Of a DNA stretch of 64,000 bases, positions 1 through 9,441 are shown one piece after another. The notes below the pieces were generated by a model. That model did no database searches, had not been told where the DNA came from, and worked only from the letters and a program-made list of their open reading frames with translations. How positions within the stretch are numbered: position 1 is the first letter of the stretch; the number at the start of each line of letters is the position of its first letter. The translations under genes and the position numbers were made by a program. The DNA comes from Actinomycetes bacterium. GTDB taxonomy: Bacteria > Actinomycetota > Actinomycetes > Nanopelagicales > Nanopelagicaceae. The stretch spans positions 1-64,000 of the forward strand of contig JANXZF010000138.1 of NCBI GenBank assembly GCA_025355665.1, read 5' to 3'.

Positions 1-52
1 TTCCGTGAGGCAGAACCGGAAGCCCTCGTGAACAGTAGAAGGAGTACAAGAA

Positions 53-322
53 ATGGCACTAACACCTGAAGTAAAGAAGGAAATCATCGCCAAGTATGGA
101 AACTCTCCTACTGACACGGGAAGTCCTGAAGCACAGGTCGCTTTGCTCTCCAAGCGCATTGAAGAGATCACATAACATTTGAAGACAAACAAGCATGACC
201 ACCACAATCGTCGTGGCTTGCTTCTTCTAGTTGGTCAGCGTCGCCGCATTCTTCAGTACCTCGCAAAGACAAACATCGAACGGTACAGAGCGATTATCGA
301 AAAACTCGGTATTCGCCGCTAA
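53..322 (+). pseudogene. rpsO: 30S ribosomal protein S15 with an in-frame stop codon
   Basis: The reading frame encodes an 89-codon S15 protein, which binds 16S rRNA early in 30S assembly. It starts [11 protein letters not shown], carries the family core [13 protein letters not shown], and ends EKLGIRR. A strong ribosome binding site (agaaggag, 37-44) precedes the ATG at 53. Codon 41 (173-175) is TAA where actinobacterial S15 proteins normally have Glu in the ITEHL segment, so one G-to-T change would explain it. The rest of the frame is undamaged, which points to a very recent mutation, a base-call error, or readthrough rather than an old pseudogene. It lies just before pnp, as usual. The gene identity is certain; whether it is truly broken is not. 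Confidence 0.9.
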
Positions 323-396
323 AACAACGATCAACCGGGAGCAATGGTCCTCGGTAGTGGTTTACGGAAACGGCAGCAATTGTTGTTGACCGTGGG

Positions 397-408
397 CTTC
401 GATCGAAG
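397..408. repeat. 12-bp perfect palindrome in the rpsO-pnp spacer
   Basis: CTTCGATCGAAG is self-complementary and sits 43 bases before the pnp start, in the 128-base rpsO-pnp spacer. In many bacteria this spacer carries RNA-processing hairpins, but this one is short and no processing function is demonstrated. Nothing else is recognisable between 323 and 450 apart from the pnp ribosome binding site (aggag, 439-443). Confidence 0.3.
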
Positions 409-450
409 ATTCATTTACTCCCGTGGCTTGGTCGAGAACAGGAGTGACCC

Positions 451-2652
451 ATGGAGGGTCAAGAAATTCATTCAGCCGTTGCAACAATTGATAACGGGAA
501 ATTCGGAAAAAGAGAAATCCGTTTTGAAACAGGTCGCCTAGCGCGCCAAGCAGGGGGAAGCACGGTCGTCTACCTAGATGACGACACAATGCTTCTTTCA
601 GCAACAAGCGTTTCAAAGCAGCCAAAAGACCAATTTGATTTTTTTCCACTTACAGTTGACGTCGAAGAGCGTATGTACGCACTTGGACGCATTCCAGGAT
701 CGTTCTTCCGTCGTGAAGGTCGTCCTTCAGAGGATGCAATCCTCACCTGCCGACTTATCGACCGTCCTTTGCGCCCTTCATTCGTTAAGGGTCTTCGCAA
801 TGAGGTCCAGGTCGTAGTAACAGTTATGGCGTTAAACCCTGACCACATGTACGACGTGGTGGCAATCAATGCTGCATCTATGTCGACACAACTTGCAGGA
901 CTTCCGTTCTCTGGCCCAATTGGCGGGGTTCGCGTCGCGCTTATCCAAGGACAGTGGGTTGCCTTCCCTAACCACTCACAACTAGAAGACGCAGTCTTTG
1001 ACATGGTTGTAGCTGGTCGGGTTACAGAAGATGATGTCGCGATTATGATGGTCGAGGCAGAAGCAACTGTGAAGACGATCGAACTCATCAAGGGTGGAGC
1101 AGTTACACCTACTGAAGAAATCGTCGGACAAGGACTCGAGGCCTCAAAGCCGTTCATCCGGGCACTTTGCGAAGCACAGTCAGCACTCGCTGCACTTGCT
1201 GCAAAGCCAACTGCAGATTTTCCGGTTTACCTGGAATATCAGTCAGACGCCTTTGAAGCCGTCGCAGCCATCGCTACAGATGACTTGGCAAAGGCGCTAA
1301 CCATTGCAGGAAAGCAAGACCGAGAGACCGAGACCGAGCGCATTAGCGCTGAAGTTAAGGGATCCCTTGCTGAAACCTTCGTTGGCCGCGAAAAAGAAAT
1401 TCCAGCCGCGTTCCGTTCACTTACTAAGAAATTAGTGCGTCAACGCGTCCTGCGTGACAAGATCCGTATCGACGGTCGCGGACTTCGCGACATCCGACCA
1501 CTATCTGCCGAGGTTGAAGTGGTTCCTCGTGTTCACGGCTCGGCAATCTTCGAACGTGGCGAAACTCAGATCGTTGGTATCACAACCCTGAACATGCTCA
1601 AGATGGAGCAACAGCTGGATACCTTGAACCCTGAAAACCACAAGCGATATATGCACAACTACAACTTCCCTCCTTATTCAGTTGGTGAAGTAGGCCGCGT
1701 TGGTTCACCCAAGCGCCGCGAAATCGGCCATGGTGCACTTGCAGAGCGTGCGTTGCTTCCAGTGCTTCCAAGCCGCGAAGAGTTCCCTTATGCAATCCGG
1801 CAGGTTTCCGAGGCCTTGGGTTCAAACGGTTCGACTTCGATGGGATCGGTCTGCGCTTCAACCCTCGCCTTGCTTAATGCCGGTGTGCCACTTCGTGCAC
1901 CAGTTGCAGGTATTGCAATGGGTCTTATTTCCGATGACGTAGACGGAAAAGTTGAGTACGTAGCTTTGACCGACATTCTCGGTGCAGAAGATGCATTCGG
2001 AGATATGGATTTCAAGGTTGCCGGTACCAAGGACTTCATCACCGCACTTCAACTCGATACCAAGCTCGATGGAATTCCTGCGTCGGTTCTTGCCGCCGCA
2101 CTTCATCAGGCAAAGGAAGCCCGTCTTGCAATCCTGGCAGTTATGGCAGAGGCCATCGACTCTCCAGATGAGATGAGCCCATACGCTCCCCGAATCATTT
2201 CGATCAAAATCCCCGTTGATCAGATCGGTGCGGTAATCGGGCCTAAGGGCAAGATCATCAACCAGATCCAGGATGAAACTGGCGCTGAAATCTCTATTGA
2301 AGACGATGGCACGATCTACATCGGAGCAACCGATGGCCAGAAGGCCGAAGCCGCCCGTGCACAGATCAACGCCATTGCCAATCCTCAAATGCCAGAAGTT
2401 GGCGAAAGATACCTTGGCACAGTCGTGAAACTTGCAGCCTTTGGCGCATTTGTTTCACTTCTTCCAGGAAAGGATGGACTTCTCCACGTATCGCAGATCC
2501 GCAAGATGCATGGCGGAAAGCGCATAGAAAACCTTGAAGAGGTCTTAAAGGTCGGCGACAAGATTCAAGTTGAAATCGGGGAAATTGATCCCAAGGGAAA
2601 GCTTTCCCTTATTCCAGTCCTCGAAGACGCAGCAACTGAAGCAGCAGAATAA
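451..2652 (+). CDS. pnp: Polyribonucleotide nucleotidyltransferase (PNPase)
   Basis: This 733-residue protein is a phosphorolytic 3'-to-5' exoribonuclease that degrades mRNA in the cytoplasm. It shows two RNase PH-type halves: the first around residues 10-220, the second from about 330 with [13 protein letters not shown] and the catalytic-core segment [22 protein letters not shown] domain follows near 590 ([17 protein letters not shown]) and a C-terminal S1 domain near 655-720 ([19 protein letters not shown]). Length is normal for the family. The ATG at 451 has an aggag ribosome binding site at 439-443. It follows rpsO in the usual order, and the peptidase gene begins 3 bases after its stop, suggesting co-transcription. 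Confidence 0.97.
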   Translation: MEGQEIHSAVATIDNGKFGKREIRFETGRLARQAGGSTVVYLDDDTMLLSATSVSKQPKDQFDFFPLTVDVEERMYALGRIPGSFFRREGRPSEDAILTCRLIDRPLRPSFVKGLRNEVQVVVTVMALNPDHMYDVVAINAASMSTQLAGLPFSGPIGGVRVALIQGQWVAFPNHSQLEDAVFDMVVAGRVTEDDVAIMMVEAEATVKTIELIKGGAVTPTEEIVGQGLEASKPFIRALCEAQSALAALAAKPTADFPVYLEYQSDAFEAVAAIATDDLAKALTIAGKQDRETETERISAEVKGSLAETFVGREKEIPAAFRSLTKKLVRQRVLRDKIRIDGRGLRDIRPLSAEVEVVPRVHGSAIFERGETQIVGITTLNMLKMEQQLDTLNPENHKRYMHNYNFPPYSVGEVGRVGSPKRREIGHGALAERALLPVLPSREEFPYAIRQVSEALGSNGSTSMGSVCASTLALLNAGVPLRAPVAGIAMGLISDDVDGKVEYVALTDILGAEDAFGDMDFKVAGTKDFITALQLDTKLDGIPASVLAAALHQAKEARLAILAVMAEAIDSPDEMSPYAPRIISIKIPVDQIGAVIGPKGKIINQIQDETGAEISIEDDGTIYIGATDGQKAEAARAQINAIANPQMPEVGERYLGTVVKLAAFGAFVSLLPGKDGLLHVSQIRKMHGGKRIENLEEVLKVGDKIQVEIGEIDPKGKLSLIPVLEDAATEAAE

Positions 2653-2655
2653 AAG

Positions 2656-3933
2656 TTGAGCGTTCGACGCACAGTTCTACCTAGCGGCCTGCGGATCGTT
2701 ACTGAAGAAGTATCTTCGGTTCGCAGCGCTGCGGTAGGAATTTGGGTCAATGTTGGTTCACGTGATGAAACCCCAGCGGTTGCTGGGGCTTCTCACTTTC
2801 TAGAGCATCTGCTTTTTAAGGGCACAACCCGAAGGACCGCGTTGGAGATTTCTTCCTCGATTGAGTCTGTCGGGGGAGAGATGAACGCGTTTACCGGTAA
2901 GGAATACACCTGCTTCTACGCCAGGGTCATTGATACTGATCTGCCGATGGCAGTTGACGTTGTCTGCGATCTGATCACCTCTTCACTGGTTACAGCCACT
3001 GATGTGGACGCCGAACGTAAAGTTGTCCTCGAAGAAATTGCCATGAGAGATGATGACCCTAGCGATTTAGTTCATGATCTTTTTTCCGATGCTTACTACG
3101 GTGACACTCCCTTAGGTCGCGCTATTTTGGGTTCCGTTGAATCTATAAATGAAATGTCTAGACGGAGCGTCTTCAACTATTACAAGAAGCGCTACATTCC
3201 GCAGGATCTAGTCGTGGCAGTTGCTGGCAATATCAAGCACAAGACCGTCGTCGATATGGTTGAAAAGGCCCTATCTCGCGATGGATTTCTTGATGTAACG
3301 GGCGAGCCTCAGGTAAGACCGAACAAAGCGATCAAGGTGAAGGAACAGCGATCTGTTGGTCTCCTTACTCGCAAGACCGAGCAAGCGCATATGTTTTACG
3401 GCCTTGCCGGAGTTTCTCGAGAAGACGATCGTCGATTCACGATGGGCATCCTCTCGGCGGCATTGGGTGGTGGCATGTCCTCAAGACTCTTTCAAGAGAT
3501 ACGAGAAAAGCGTGGACTTGCCTATTCCGTCTATTCCTACGCACAGCAATTTGCAGGCTCTGGCCTTCTTGGGTTTTACGCCGGGTGTCATCCCACGAAA
3601 GCGATTGAAGTTGTTGAGATCATCCGTGAGGTCCTGCATGATGTTGCCGAAAACGGCATGAGCGCGGAAGAGATTTCTCGAGCAAAAGGCGCCGTTAAGG
3701 GCTCTCTGGTATTGAGTCAGGAAGATTCTGGCTCCCGGATGAGCAATATCGGCAAGAGCGAGATCGTTTATGGGGAAGTGATGAGTTTTGATGAGATCCT
3801 AAAGCGGATTTCAGATGTAACACCCGTCGCTGTTAGGCAATTGGCTGGCGAAATTCTCCTTCAAAGACCTACGCTTGCACTAGTCGGACCATTCAAGGAT
3901 GAGTCCAAGTTTGAAAAGGTGTTAGGAGCATAG
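2656..3933 (+). CDS. M16 family zinc metallopeptidase (PepR-like)
   Basis: This 425-residue protein belongs to the pitrilysin/insulinase M16 family, related to mitochondrial processing peptidase. The inverted zinc motif HxxEH is in ASHFLEHLLFKG near residue 50, with the distal zinc-ligand glutamate in the following helix region (ERKVVLEEIAMRDD). The second M16 half carries the typical GGGMSSRLFQEIREKRGLAY segment. The TTG start at 2656 lies 3 bases after the pnp stop and matches the SVRRTVLPSGLRIVTE N-terminus common to the family. It is followed without a gap by dapB. A cytoplasmic processing or peptide-degrading role is likely, but substrates are unknown. Confidence 0.92.
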   Translation: MSVRRTVLPSGLRIVTEEVSSVRSAAVGIWVNVGSRDETPAVAGASHFLEHLLFKGTTRRTALEISSSIESVGGEMNAFTGKEYTCFYARVIDTDLPMAVDVVCDLITSSLVTATDVDAERKVVLEEIAMRDDDPSDLVHDLFSDAYYGDTPLGRAILGSVESINEMSRRSVFNYYKKRYIPQDLVVAVAGNIKHKTVVDMVEKALSRDGFLDVTGEPQVRPNKAIKVKEQRSVGLLTRKTEQAHMFYGLAGVSREDDRRFTMGILSAALGGGMSSRLFQEIREKRGLAYSVYSYAQQFAGSGLLGFYAGCHPTKAIEVVEIIREVLHDVAENGMSAEEISRAKGAVKGSLVLSQEDSGSRMSNIGKSEIVYGEVMSFDEILKRISDVTPVAVRQLAGEILLQRPTLALVGPFKDESKFEKVLGA

Positions 3934-4931
<998 letters not shown>

Positions 4932-4992
4932 ATTCCCTTGCTTTTGTTGTTCTTCTCGCTCAGACTTCCTTGTAATGAGGGAGGATGAAGAT

Positions 4993-5871
4993 ATGGCAAG
5001 TGGTGCGCAGATTGGCAAAAGATCGCTGATCGGATTTGTCTCAACTATTTCCTGGCTACTTCTTCTCGCTTCTTTTTTGGCGACCGCTGCGCTTTTGTCG
5101 GTGGACAATATGAAGCACGTGGGTAATTCGGCATCATCAATTGTCAATCAACTCTCGAAGAGTCAAAGCGATGTGAATTCGCTCATTGACGACTTTAGAA
5201 AGAACGCCGATCCCAAGACTCTTGCTGAAATCGACAATAATAGAGTCAAGATAAACGAAACCATCGCATCCCTTGGAGGATCTAAGGAGTTTCAAGATTC
5301 ACTTGCATCCACTTTGAACAAGATTTCAGAAGCAATTCTTAATGGGTCGAGTTCGGTTGAGATTGATTTCAGCAAATTGGCAACCATTGTCGCCAATGCA
5401 GTTAACAAGGCGTCCAACAGTGATGTCATATCCAAGAAAGAGTTGGCCAAACTCAAACCGAAAACGCTGAACCTCGGCAAGCAGTCCAAAGTAATAAACA
5501 GCGTGCATAGTCGGATTGTGGAAGTGATGTTGTGTTGGATCCTTTGGTTGATACTTCTTGGAGTCCTGTATCTTCTGAAGCGATGGAAGGTGCTGCGTAC
5601 TGCTGGTTGGCAGCTCTTTTCAATCGGAACTATTTTCTTGCTAATTCGCTACGGAGCACCGATCATCGCTAATCGTGCTCTGACGAATTCCACCATGCCC
5701 ATCTATCAACGAGACTTGATACCTCAAGTACTCAGTGCAGTGGTGGGTCCTATCGTTGAAGTCTCTATCGTCGCATGTGTACTTGGCTTTGTCCTTTTAT
5801 TTCTCGACCAGCTGAAACGCCAGCGAACGACTTCGAAGAGTCCTCAGATGAGCCCGAGCGTCGTTGCGTAA
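4993..5871 (+). CDS. Predicted membrane protein with one N-terminal and about three C-terminal helices
   Basis: I do not recognise a family for this 292-residue protein. A hydrophobic segment spans about residues 10-38 (rich in Leu/Ala). A polar, probably extracytoplasmic or coiled region follows from about 40 to 180 (many Ser/Asn/Lys, with repeated short helical patches). Three further membrane segments lie near 180-205, 215-235 and 250-275, before a short basic tail. I chose ATG 4993 because gggagga lies 8 bases upstream; ATG 4975 would add six residues. Its last 28 bases overlap the convergent LuxR-type gene. It has no obvious functional partner. Confidence 0.7.
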   Translation: MASGAQIGKRSLIGFVSTISWLLLLASFLATAALLSVDNMKHVGNSASSIVNQLSKSQSDVNSLIDDFRKNADPKTLAEIDNNRVKINETIASLGGSKEFQDSLASTLNKISEAILNGSSSVEIDFSKLATIVANAVNKASNSDVISKKELAKLKPKTLNLGKQSKVINSVHSRIVEVMLCWILWLILLGVLYLLKRWKVLRTAGWQLFSIGTIFLLIRYGAPIIANRALTNSTMPIYQRDLIPQVLSAVVGPIVEVSIVACVLGFVLLFLDQLKRQRTTSKSPQMSPSVVA

Positions 5872-6545
5872 GTCGCCGCTTCAATGCGATTGGATACGCC
5901 AAGGATTTCAAATATTCTCATTGTTTCGTGGCGGATTGTACTAACGCTGTAACCGAGTTCGCTGGCTATGGAATTGTTCGTCTTTTTCATGACAATCCCC
6001 ACCAGAACTAAGCGTTGCCTCTCTGATAGATGCACCTGACCATTGTGTGAATGCCCCGCCCTTTGGTTTGCGGTTATTCCGTCGTGGTTCATGGAATCCA
6101 GAAACCGGAGTGAAATATAAAGGGAAATTAGCTGGGCGAATTCTTCGATTTCCTGGGTGAGGCGGTCTGGGTTCTCTACAGCCTGCGCAAATCGAATTGT
6201 CAAGAATCCGATAAGCATGCTCTGCGCATAAAGATTTACGACCGCATGGCGTTGCTCTGTAGACCATGAAGCCGCCTTCTTAGAGGCCTCTTGTGCGGCC
6301 AGTATTTGAACTTCAGATGAATTTCGCCAAATCGTTCCTGGAATGGGGACTCCCACTATCACGTCAGTCGGTCCATAAACAGCCAAACACGTAAGGGCAT
6401 CTCTATTATTGAGATGCCAAATGGCCGACTCAATTGGCCCGTACGGGAGGAAGTAGTCGAGAACAAGGGCACGGGCGACTTTATCTAGTGGCGGTAGGAA
6501 AGTAAGCCACTCCAGCAAGCGGCGGGTTCTCACCTGCTGGTTCAT
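5844..6545 (-). CDS. LuxR-type transcriptional regulator
   Basis: This 233-residue protein ends in a GerE/LuxR helix-turn-helix (about residues 170-228: LSERQRLVLVGIVMKKTNNS, then IASELGYSVSTIRHETMRIF). The first 160 residues match no receiver domain and have no phospho-acceptor pattern; they resemble a GAF-like sensor fold only vaguely. I chose ATG 6545 over the longer 6644 because aaaagg precedes it and the extra 33 residues look non-coding. It lies downstream of azlCD on the same strand after a 195-base gap, with its own promoter-like region, so regulation of azlCD is possible but unproven. Confidence 0.82.
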   Translation of the reverse strand: MNQQVRTRRLLEWLTFLPPLDKVARALVLDYFLPYGPIESAIWHLNNRDALTCLAVYGPTDVIVGVPIPGTIWRNSSEVQILAAQEASKKAASWSTEQRHAVVNLYAQSMLIGFLTIRFAQAVENPDRLTQEIEEFAQLISLYISLRFLDSMNHDGITANQRAGHSHNGQVHLSERQRLVLVGIVMKKTNNSIASELGYSVSTIRHETMRIFEILGVSNRIEAATYATTLGLI

Positions 6546-6740
6546 GTTTACCTTTTCGTTTAGAGGGTGGCTCCACCAGTTCGTGCGACAGGCTAGCCCA
6601 AAGTCCCCCAAATGACGGCCTGAAAAAAGGAAATGACTGGTCACGCGTTAAAGTCACTCGCCCTGGATGATTTGGTTGTCCACATTTTGGGGGATAGCGA
6701 TACGGCCCTTGAAAGTGTGGAGATATTTCGTCGGCTATTC

Positions 6741-7058
6741 CTAAGAAAAATGGTAAACGAGCGCAGAACCCATCGCTGCGAGAATTACCACGACTGGAAA
6801 TGGCACGCGAGATTTCAGCGCGATGGCCGCGACTGCTAGCCCAATTGCGCGGTGGTCAATTACTATTCTGCTTTTTTCGGCAAAAGTTTGAACAGCGACC
6901 AGTGCGCTGAGCAAGGTGATTGGTATTAGCAGATTAGTTTTTTGAATCTTTGGATTTTCCAGATATCGATGAGGTATGGAGTGCCCAAGAAACTTAAGGG
7001 CATACGCGGCGACGCTTGTACCGATGACGCCCCACCACATCATTGTCATGCTATTCAT
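6741..7058 (-). CDS. azlD: AzlD-type branched-chain amino acid exporter subunit
   Basis: This small hydrophobic protein (105 residues) has about four predicted membrane helices and matches the AzlD family in size and in position directly after AzlC, overlapping it by 4 bases. AzlCD pairs export branched-chain amino acids or azaleucine in bacteria; the substrate here is inferred. A conserved region with Pro-His (GHSIPHRYLENP) follows the first helix, as in family members. The pair should act together in the cytoplasmic membrane. Confidence 0.85.
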   Translation of the reverse strand: MNSMTMMWWGVIGTSVAAYALKFLGHSIPHRYLENPKIQKTNLLIPITLLSALVAVQTFAEKSRIVIDHRAIGLAVAAIALKSRVPFPVVVILAAMGSALVYHFS

Positions 7059-7756
7059 AATCTGCGTAATCCAATCGCCAGGGCTAGAAATGCGGTGGCG
7101 ATGATGGGAAGCCCGGCTGGCACAAAAGGTGTTAAGGCAAGGGCTAATACCATCGCTGCAACGGAAAGGAGTCGGTCAGACGTCGAAGTCAACCGCGGCC
7201 AAACCAACCCTAAGAACGCAGCAGGAACTGCAGCGTCGAGTCCCCAAGCCGCAGGGTTTCCCATTGCCTGGGCTCCAAAGGCCCCTGCAATCGTGAACAT
7301 ATTCCAGAATGTAAATACGCCAATGCCGGTGAGCCAAAATCCAGAGCGCATTGCATCTTCGCCAAGCTTTTCTTGGGAGAGTGCGACTCCCGTTGATTCA
7401 TCGATCGTGATGTGCGCGGCCAGTAAGCGTTTTGCTCCTTTTACCTTTAGCAATGGCGACATGCGGAGTCCGTAGAGACCGTTTCTAAAACCAAGCAATG
7501 CGGCGGTGGCGATTCCCGAGATCGCCGTTCCGCCTGCGCCCATGACTCCCACGAGCGCGAATTGCGATGCGCCGGAAAAAGTGAGTAAGGAGAGCAAACA
7601 TGTTTGCAGGATCGAAAATCCCGCTGCTACGCCGGCGGCTCCGAAGGCGATCCCGTAGGCACCCACGGTTACCGAAACGCTGAGCGAGTCTCGGATTGTG
7701 GATCGCGGAGTGGCAGACACGACAGCATTCTGCCGTACCAATCCGAGGTTGGGCAC
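7055..7756 (-). CDS. azlC: AzlC-type branched-chain amino acid exporter subunit
   Basis: This multi-helix membrane protein of the AzlC family (about 233 residues with this start) has the core segment LLTFSGASQFALVGVMGAGG and the conserved GFRNGLYGLRMSP. The frame is open further upstream. ATG 7792 would place its start inside thyX. GTG 7756, preceded by TATCTA six bases upstream, leaves 22 bases to the thyX start and fits the leaderless pattern of the region, though that hexamer is imperfect. Internal GTG 7720 is another option. It overlaps azlD by 4 bases, so the two are coupled. Confidence 0.85.
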   Translation of the reverse strand: MPNLGLVRQNAVVSATPRSTIRDSLSVSVTVGAYGIAFGAAGVAAGFSILQTCLLSLLTFSGASQFALVGVMGAGGTAISGIATAALLGFRNGLYGLRMSPLLKVKGAKRLLAAHITIDESTGVALSQEKLGEDAMRSGFWLTGIGVFTFWNMFTIAGAFGAQAMGNPAAWGLDAAVPAAFLGLVWPRLTSTSDRLLSVAAMVLALALTPFVPAGLPIIATAFLALAIGLRRL

Positions 7757-7766
7757 CCCGATTAGA

Positions 7767-7772
7767 TAGGGT
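7767..7772 (+). promoter_or_regulatory. Leaderless -10 element of thyX
   Basis: TAGGGT lies 6 bases before the thyX ATG, so transcription should begin at or next to the start codon. It overlaps the imperfect TATCTA hexamer read leftward for azlC. Confidence 0.6.
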
Positions 7773-7778
7773 CGCGAT

Positions 7779-8495
7779 ATGTCCGAAGCCATTTTTCGAA
7801 GCGATATGTCTGTCGACTTGGTCAAGCACAGTGCCAGTGATGCTGATGTTATCTGGGCGGCACGCGTCTCAACCGCGGGGGAGCAGTCCCTTGACGAGAT
7901 CAGCAAGGATCCGGCAAAGTCGGCAGGACTGATTAATTACCTAGCGCGCGAACGACACGGCTCGCCATTTGAGCATACTTCGATGACCTTCTTCATCTCA
8001 GCGCCGATCTTCGTTTTCCGTGAATTCATGCGACACCGAATTGCATCGTACAACGAGGAAAGCGGGAGATACCGCGAACTTCAACCCGTCTTTTACGTCC
8101 CGTCGCCCGAGCGAAAATTGATTCAAGTTGGAAAGACCGGCTCATACTCATTCATTGATGGCACAAAAGAGCAATATGACATCACCGTACGCTCAATGAA
8201 AGAAAGTTATGTTTTTGCATATGAGCATTACCAGAAGATGCTCGAAGCCGGAGTTGCTCGCGAAGTCGCAAGGGCCGTACTGCCCGTTGGGCTTTATTCG
8301 TCAATGTATGTGACTATGAATGCTCGAGCATTGATGAATTTTCTATCACTTCGAACCTCTCGCGAGGGATCACATTTCCCAAGTTATCCGCAACGTGAAA
8401 TTGAGATGGTCGCAGAGAAGATGGAAGAGGTTTTTGCCCGTCTTATGCCTCTAACTCACGGGGCATTTGAAAAATCAGGTCGTATCGCCCCCTGA
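7779..8495 (+). CDS. thyX: FAD-dependent thymidylate synthase
   Basis: ThyX methylates dUMP to dTMP with methylene-tetrahydrofolate, FAD and NADPH. The 238-residue protein carries the signature RHR(X7)S at residues 85-95 (RHRIASYNEES), followed by GRYREL. A later conserved region AREVARAVLPVGLYSSMYVTMNA lines the nucleotide site (split here as AREVARAVLPVG and LYSSMYVTMNA). Start ATG 7779 is backed by the -10-like TAGGGT. It precedes dapA, a frequent actinobacterial neighbour. A ThyX genome often lacks ThyA, which cannot be judged here. Confidence 0.96.
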   Translation: MSEAIFRSDMSVDLVKHSASDADVIWAARVSTAGEQSLDEISKDPAKSAGLINYLARERHGSPFEHTSMTFFISAPIFVFREFMRHRIASYNEESGRYRELQPVFYVPSPERKLIQVGKTGSYSFIDGTKEQYDITVRSMKESYVFAYEHYQKMLEAGVAREVARAVLPVGLYSSMYVTMNARALMNFLSLRTSREGSHFPSYPQREIEMVAEKMEEVFARLMPLTHGAFEKSGRIAP

Positions 8496-8524
8496 AACAA
8501 GAAAGCGCCTGAAACAAGAGAGCG
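8491..8524 (+). repeat. 17-bp tandem duplication at the thyX-dapA junction
   Basis: CCTGAAACAAGAAAGCG (8491-8507) is followed at once by CCTGAAACAAGAGAGCG (8508-8524), one mismatch in 17. The first copy contains the thyX stop codon. The duplication ends 11 bases before the dapA -10 element, so it could shift the -35 region. Confidence 0.85.
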
Positions 8525-8535
8525 TAAGAGAGTAG

Positions 8536-8541
8536 TAGCCT
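8536..8541 (+). promoter_or_regulatory. Leaderless -10 element of dapA
   Basis: TAGCCT sits 6 bases before the dapA ATG at 8548, and no ribosome binding site is visible. Confidence 0.6.
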
Positions 8542-8547
8542 TACGCC

Positions 8548-9441
8548 ATGACAATTCCAGCGCCATTTGGACGACTCGCCACTGCGATGGTGACGCCTTT
8601 CAAGAAGGACTTGTCCATTGACTGGGAGGGTGTTTCAACCCTTGCGGCCCATCTTGTAAGTACGGGCCACGATGCAATTGTGGTTAGCGGCACCACAGGT
8701 GAGGCGCCGACTACCAGCGATGAAGAAAAGGATCGCATCATCAAGGTTGTCCTTGAAGCTGTTGGGAACAAAGCCAAGGTCATCGCCGGGGCGGGCAACA
8801 ATGAGACAAGTCATTCGGTCGAACAAGCCCTTCGTGCTCAAAGGGCAGGGGCTCACGGCCTATTGGTTGTTACTCCGTACTACAACAAACCTCCGCAGGC
8901 GGGAATTGAAGCCCACTTCCGTGCGATCGCCGATGCGACGGACTTGCCAGTAATTATGTATGACATTCCAGGTCGTACCGGTATGCAGATCGAATCAGAC
9001 ACGATCGTTCGATTATCCGAACATCCCAGAATTGTCGCGCTAAAGGATGCCAAAGGCGATGTTGCTGCAACATCTTGGGTAATCAAGCGAAGCGGCATAC
9101 CTGTTTACTCAGGTGACGATATTTTGAACTTACCTCTCCTTTCCGTTGGAGCGGTTGGATTCATTTCGGTGTGCGGTCACACTGTTGGAAGGGAACTTCG
9201 CGAAATGCTAGACGCATGGTTTGTAGGCAACGCACCTCGCGCCCTTGAAATACATCAGAAACTTTTGCCGGTATTTACCGGAACGTTCCGCACGCAAGGA
9301 GCGATAATGACAAAGGCCGCCCTCACCATGATGGGACTTCCTGGCGGATACACCCGATTACCTTTAGTGGATGCAACACCGGCACAGATCACGCAGTTGC
9401 GTGAAGATCTTCTTGCCGGTGGCGTAAAACTCACCGCATGA
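8548..9441 (+). CDS. dapA: 4-hydroxy-tetrahydrodipicolinate synthase
   Basis: DapA condenses pyruvate with aspartate semialdehyde, the entry to lysine and diaminopimelate synthesis. The 297-residue TIM barrel has the substrate-loop motif SGTTGEAPT (residues 47-55), the catalytic Tyr in MYDIPGRT (Tyr138) and the Schiff-base Lys166 in ALKDAKGD. Length and motifs are canonical. It overlaps the RNase J gene by 4 bases (ATGA), an arrangement common in Actinobacteria. Transcription likely starts at the ATG itself. Confidence 0.97.
   Translation: MTIPAPFGRLATAMVTPFKKDLSIDWEGVSTLAAHLVSTGHDAIVVSGTTGEAPTTSDEEKDRIIKVVLEAVGNKAKVIAGAGNNETSHSVEQALRAQRAGAHGLLVVTPYYNKPPQAGIEAHFRAIADATDLPVIMYDIPGRTGMQIESDTIVRLSEHPRIVALKDAKGDVAATSWVIKRSGIPVYSGDDILNLPLLSVGAVGFISVCGHTVGRELREMLDAWFVGNAPRALEIHQKLLPVFTGTFRTQGAIMTKAALTMMGLPGGYTRLPLVDATPAQITQLREDLLAGGVKLTA

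Noticed and set aside
1-52. Tail of an upstream gene such as ribF
   Set aside because: Too short to support any frame; only the rpsO ribosome binding site is clear.
6546-6740. Possible small gene between azlD and the LuxR-type gene
   Set aside because: Frames there have no ribosome binding site, leaderless hexamer or recognisable protein. Only a GGTGGAGCCACC inverted repeat and promoter-like sequence for the LuxR gene were seen.
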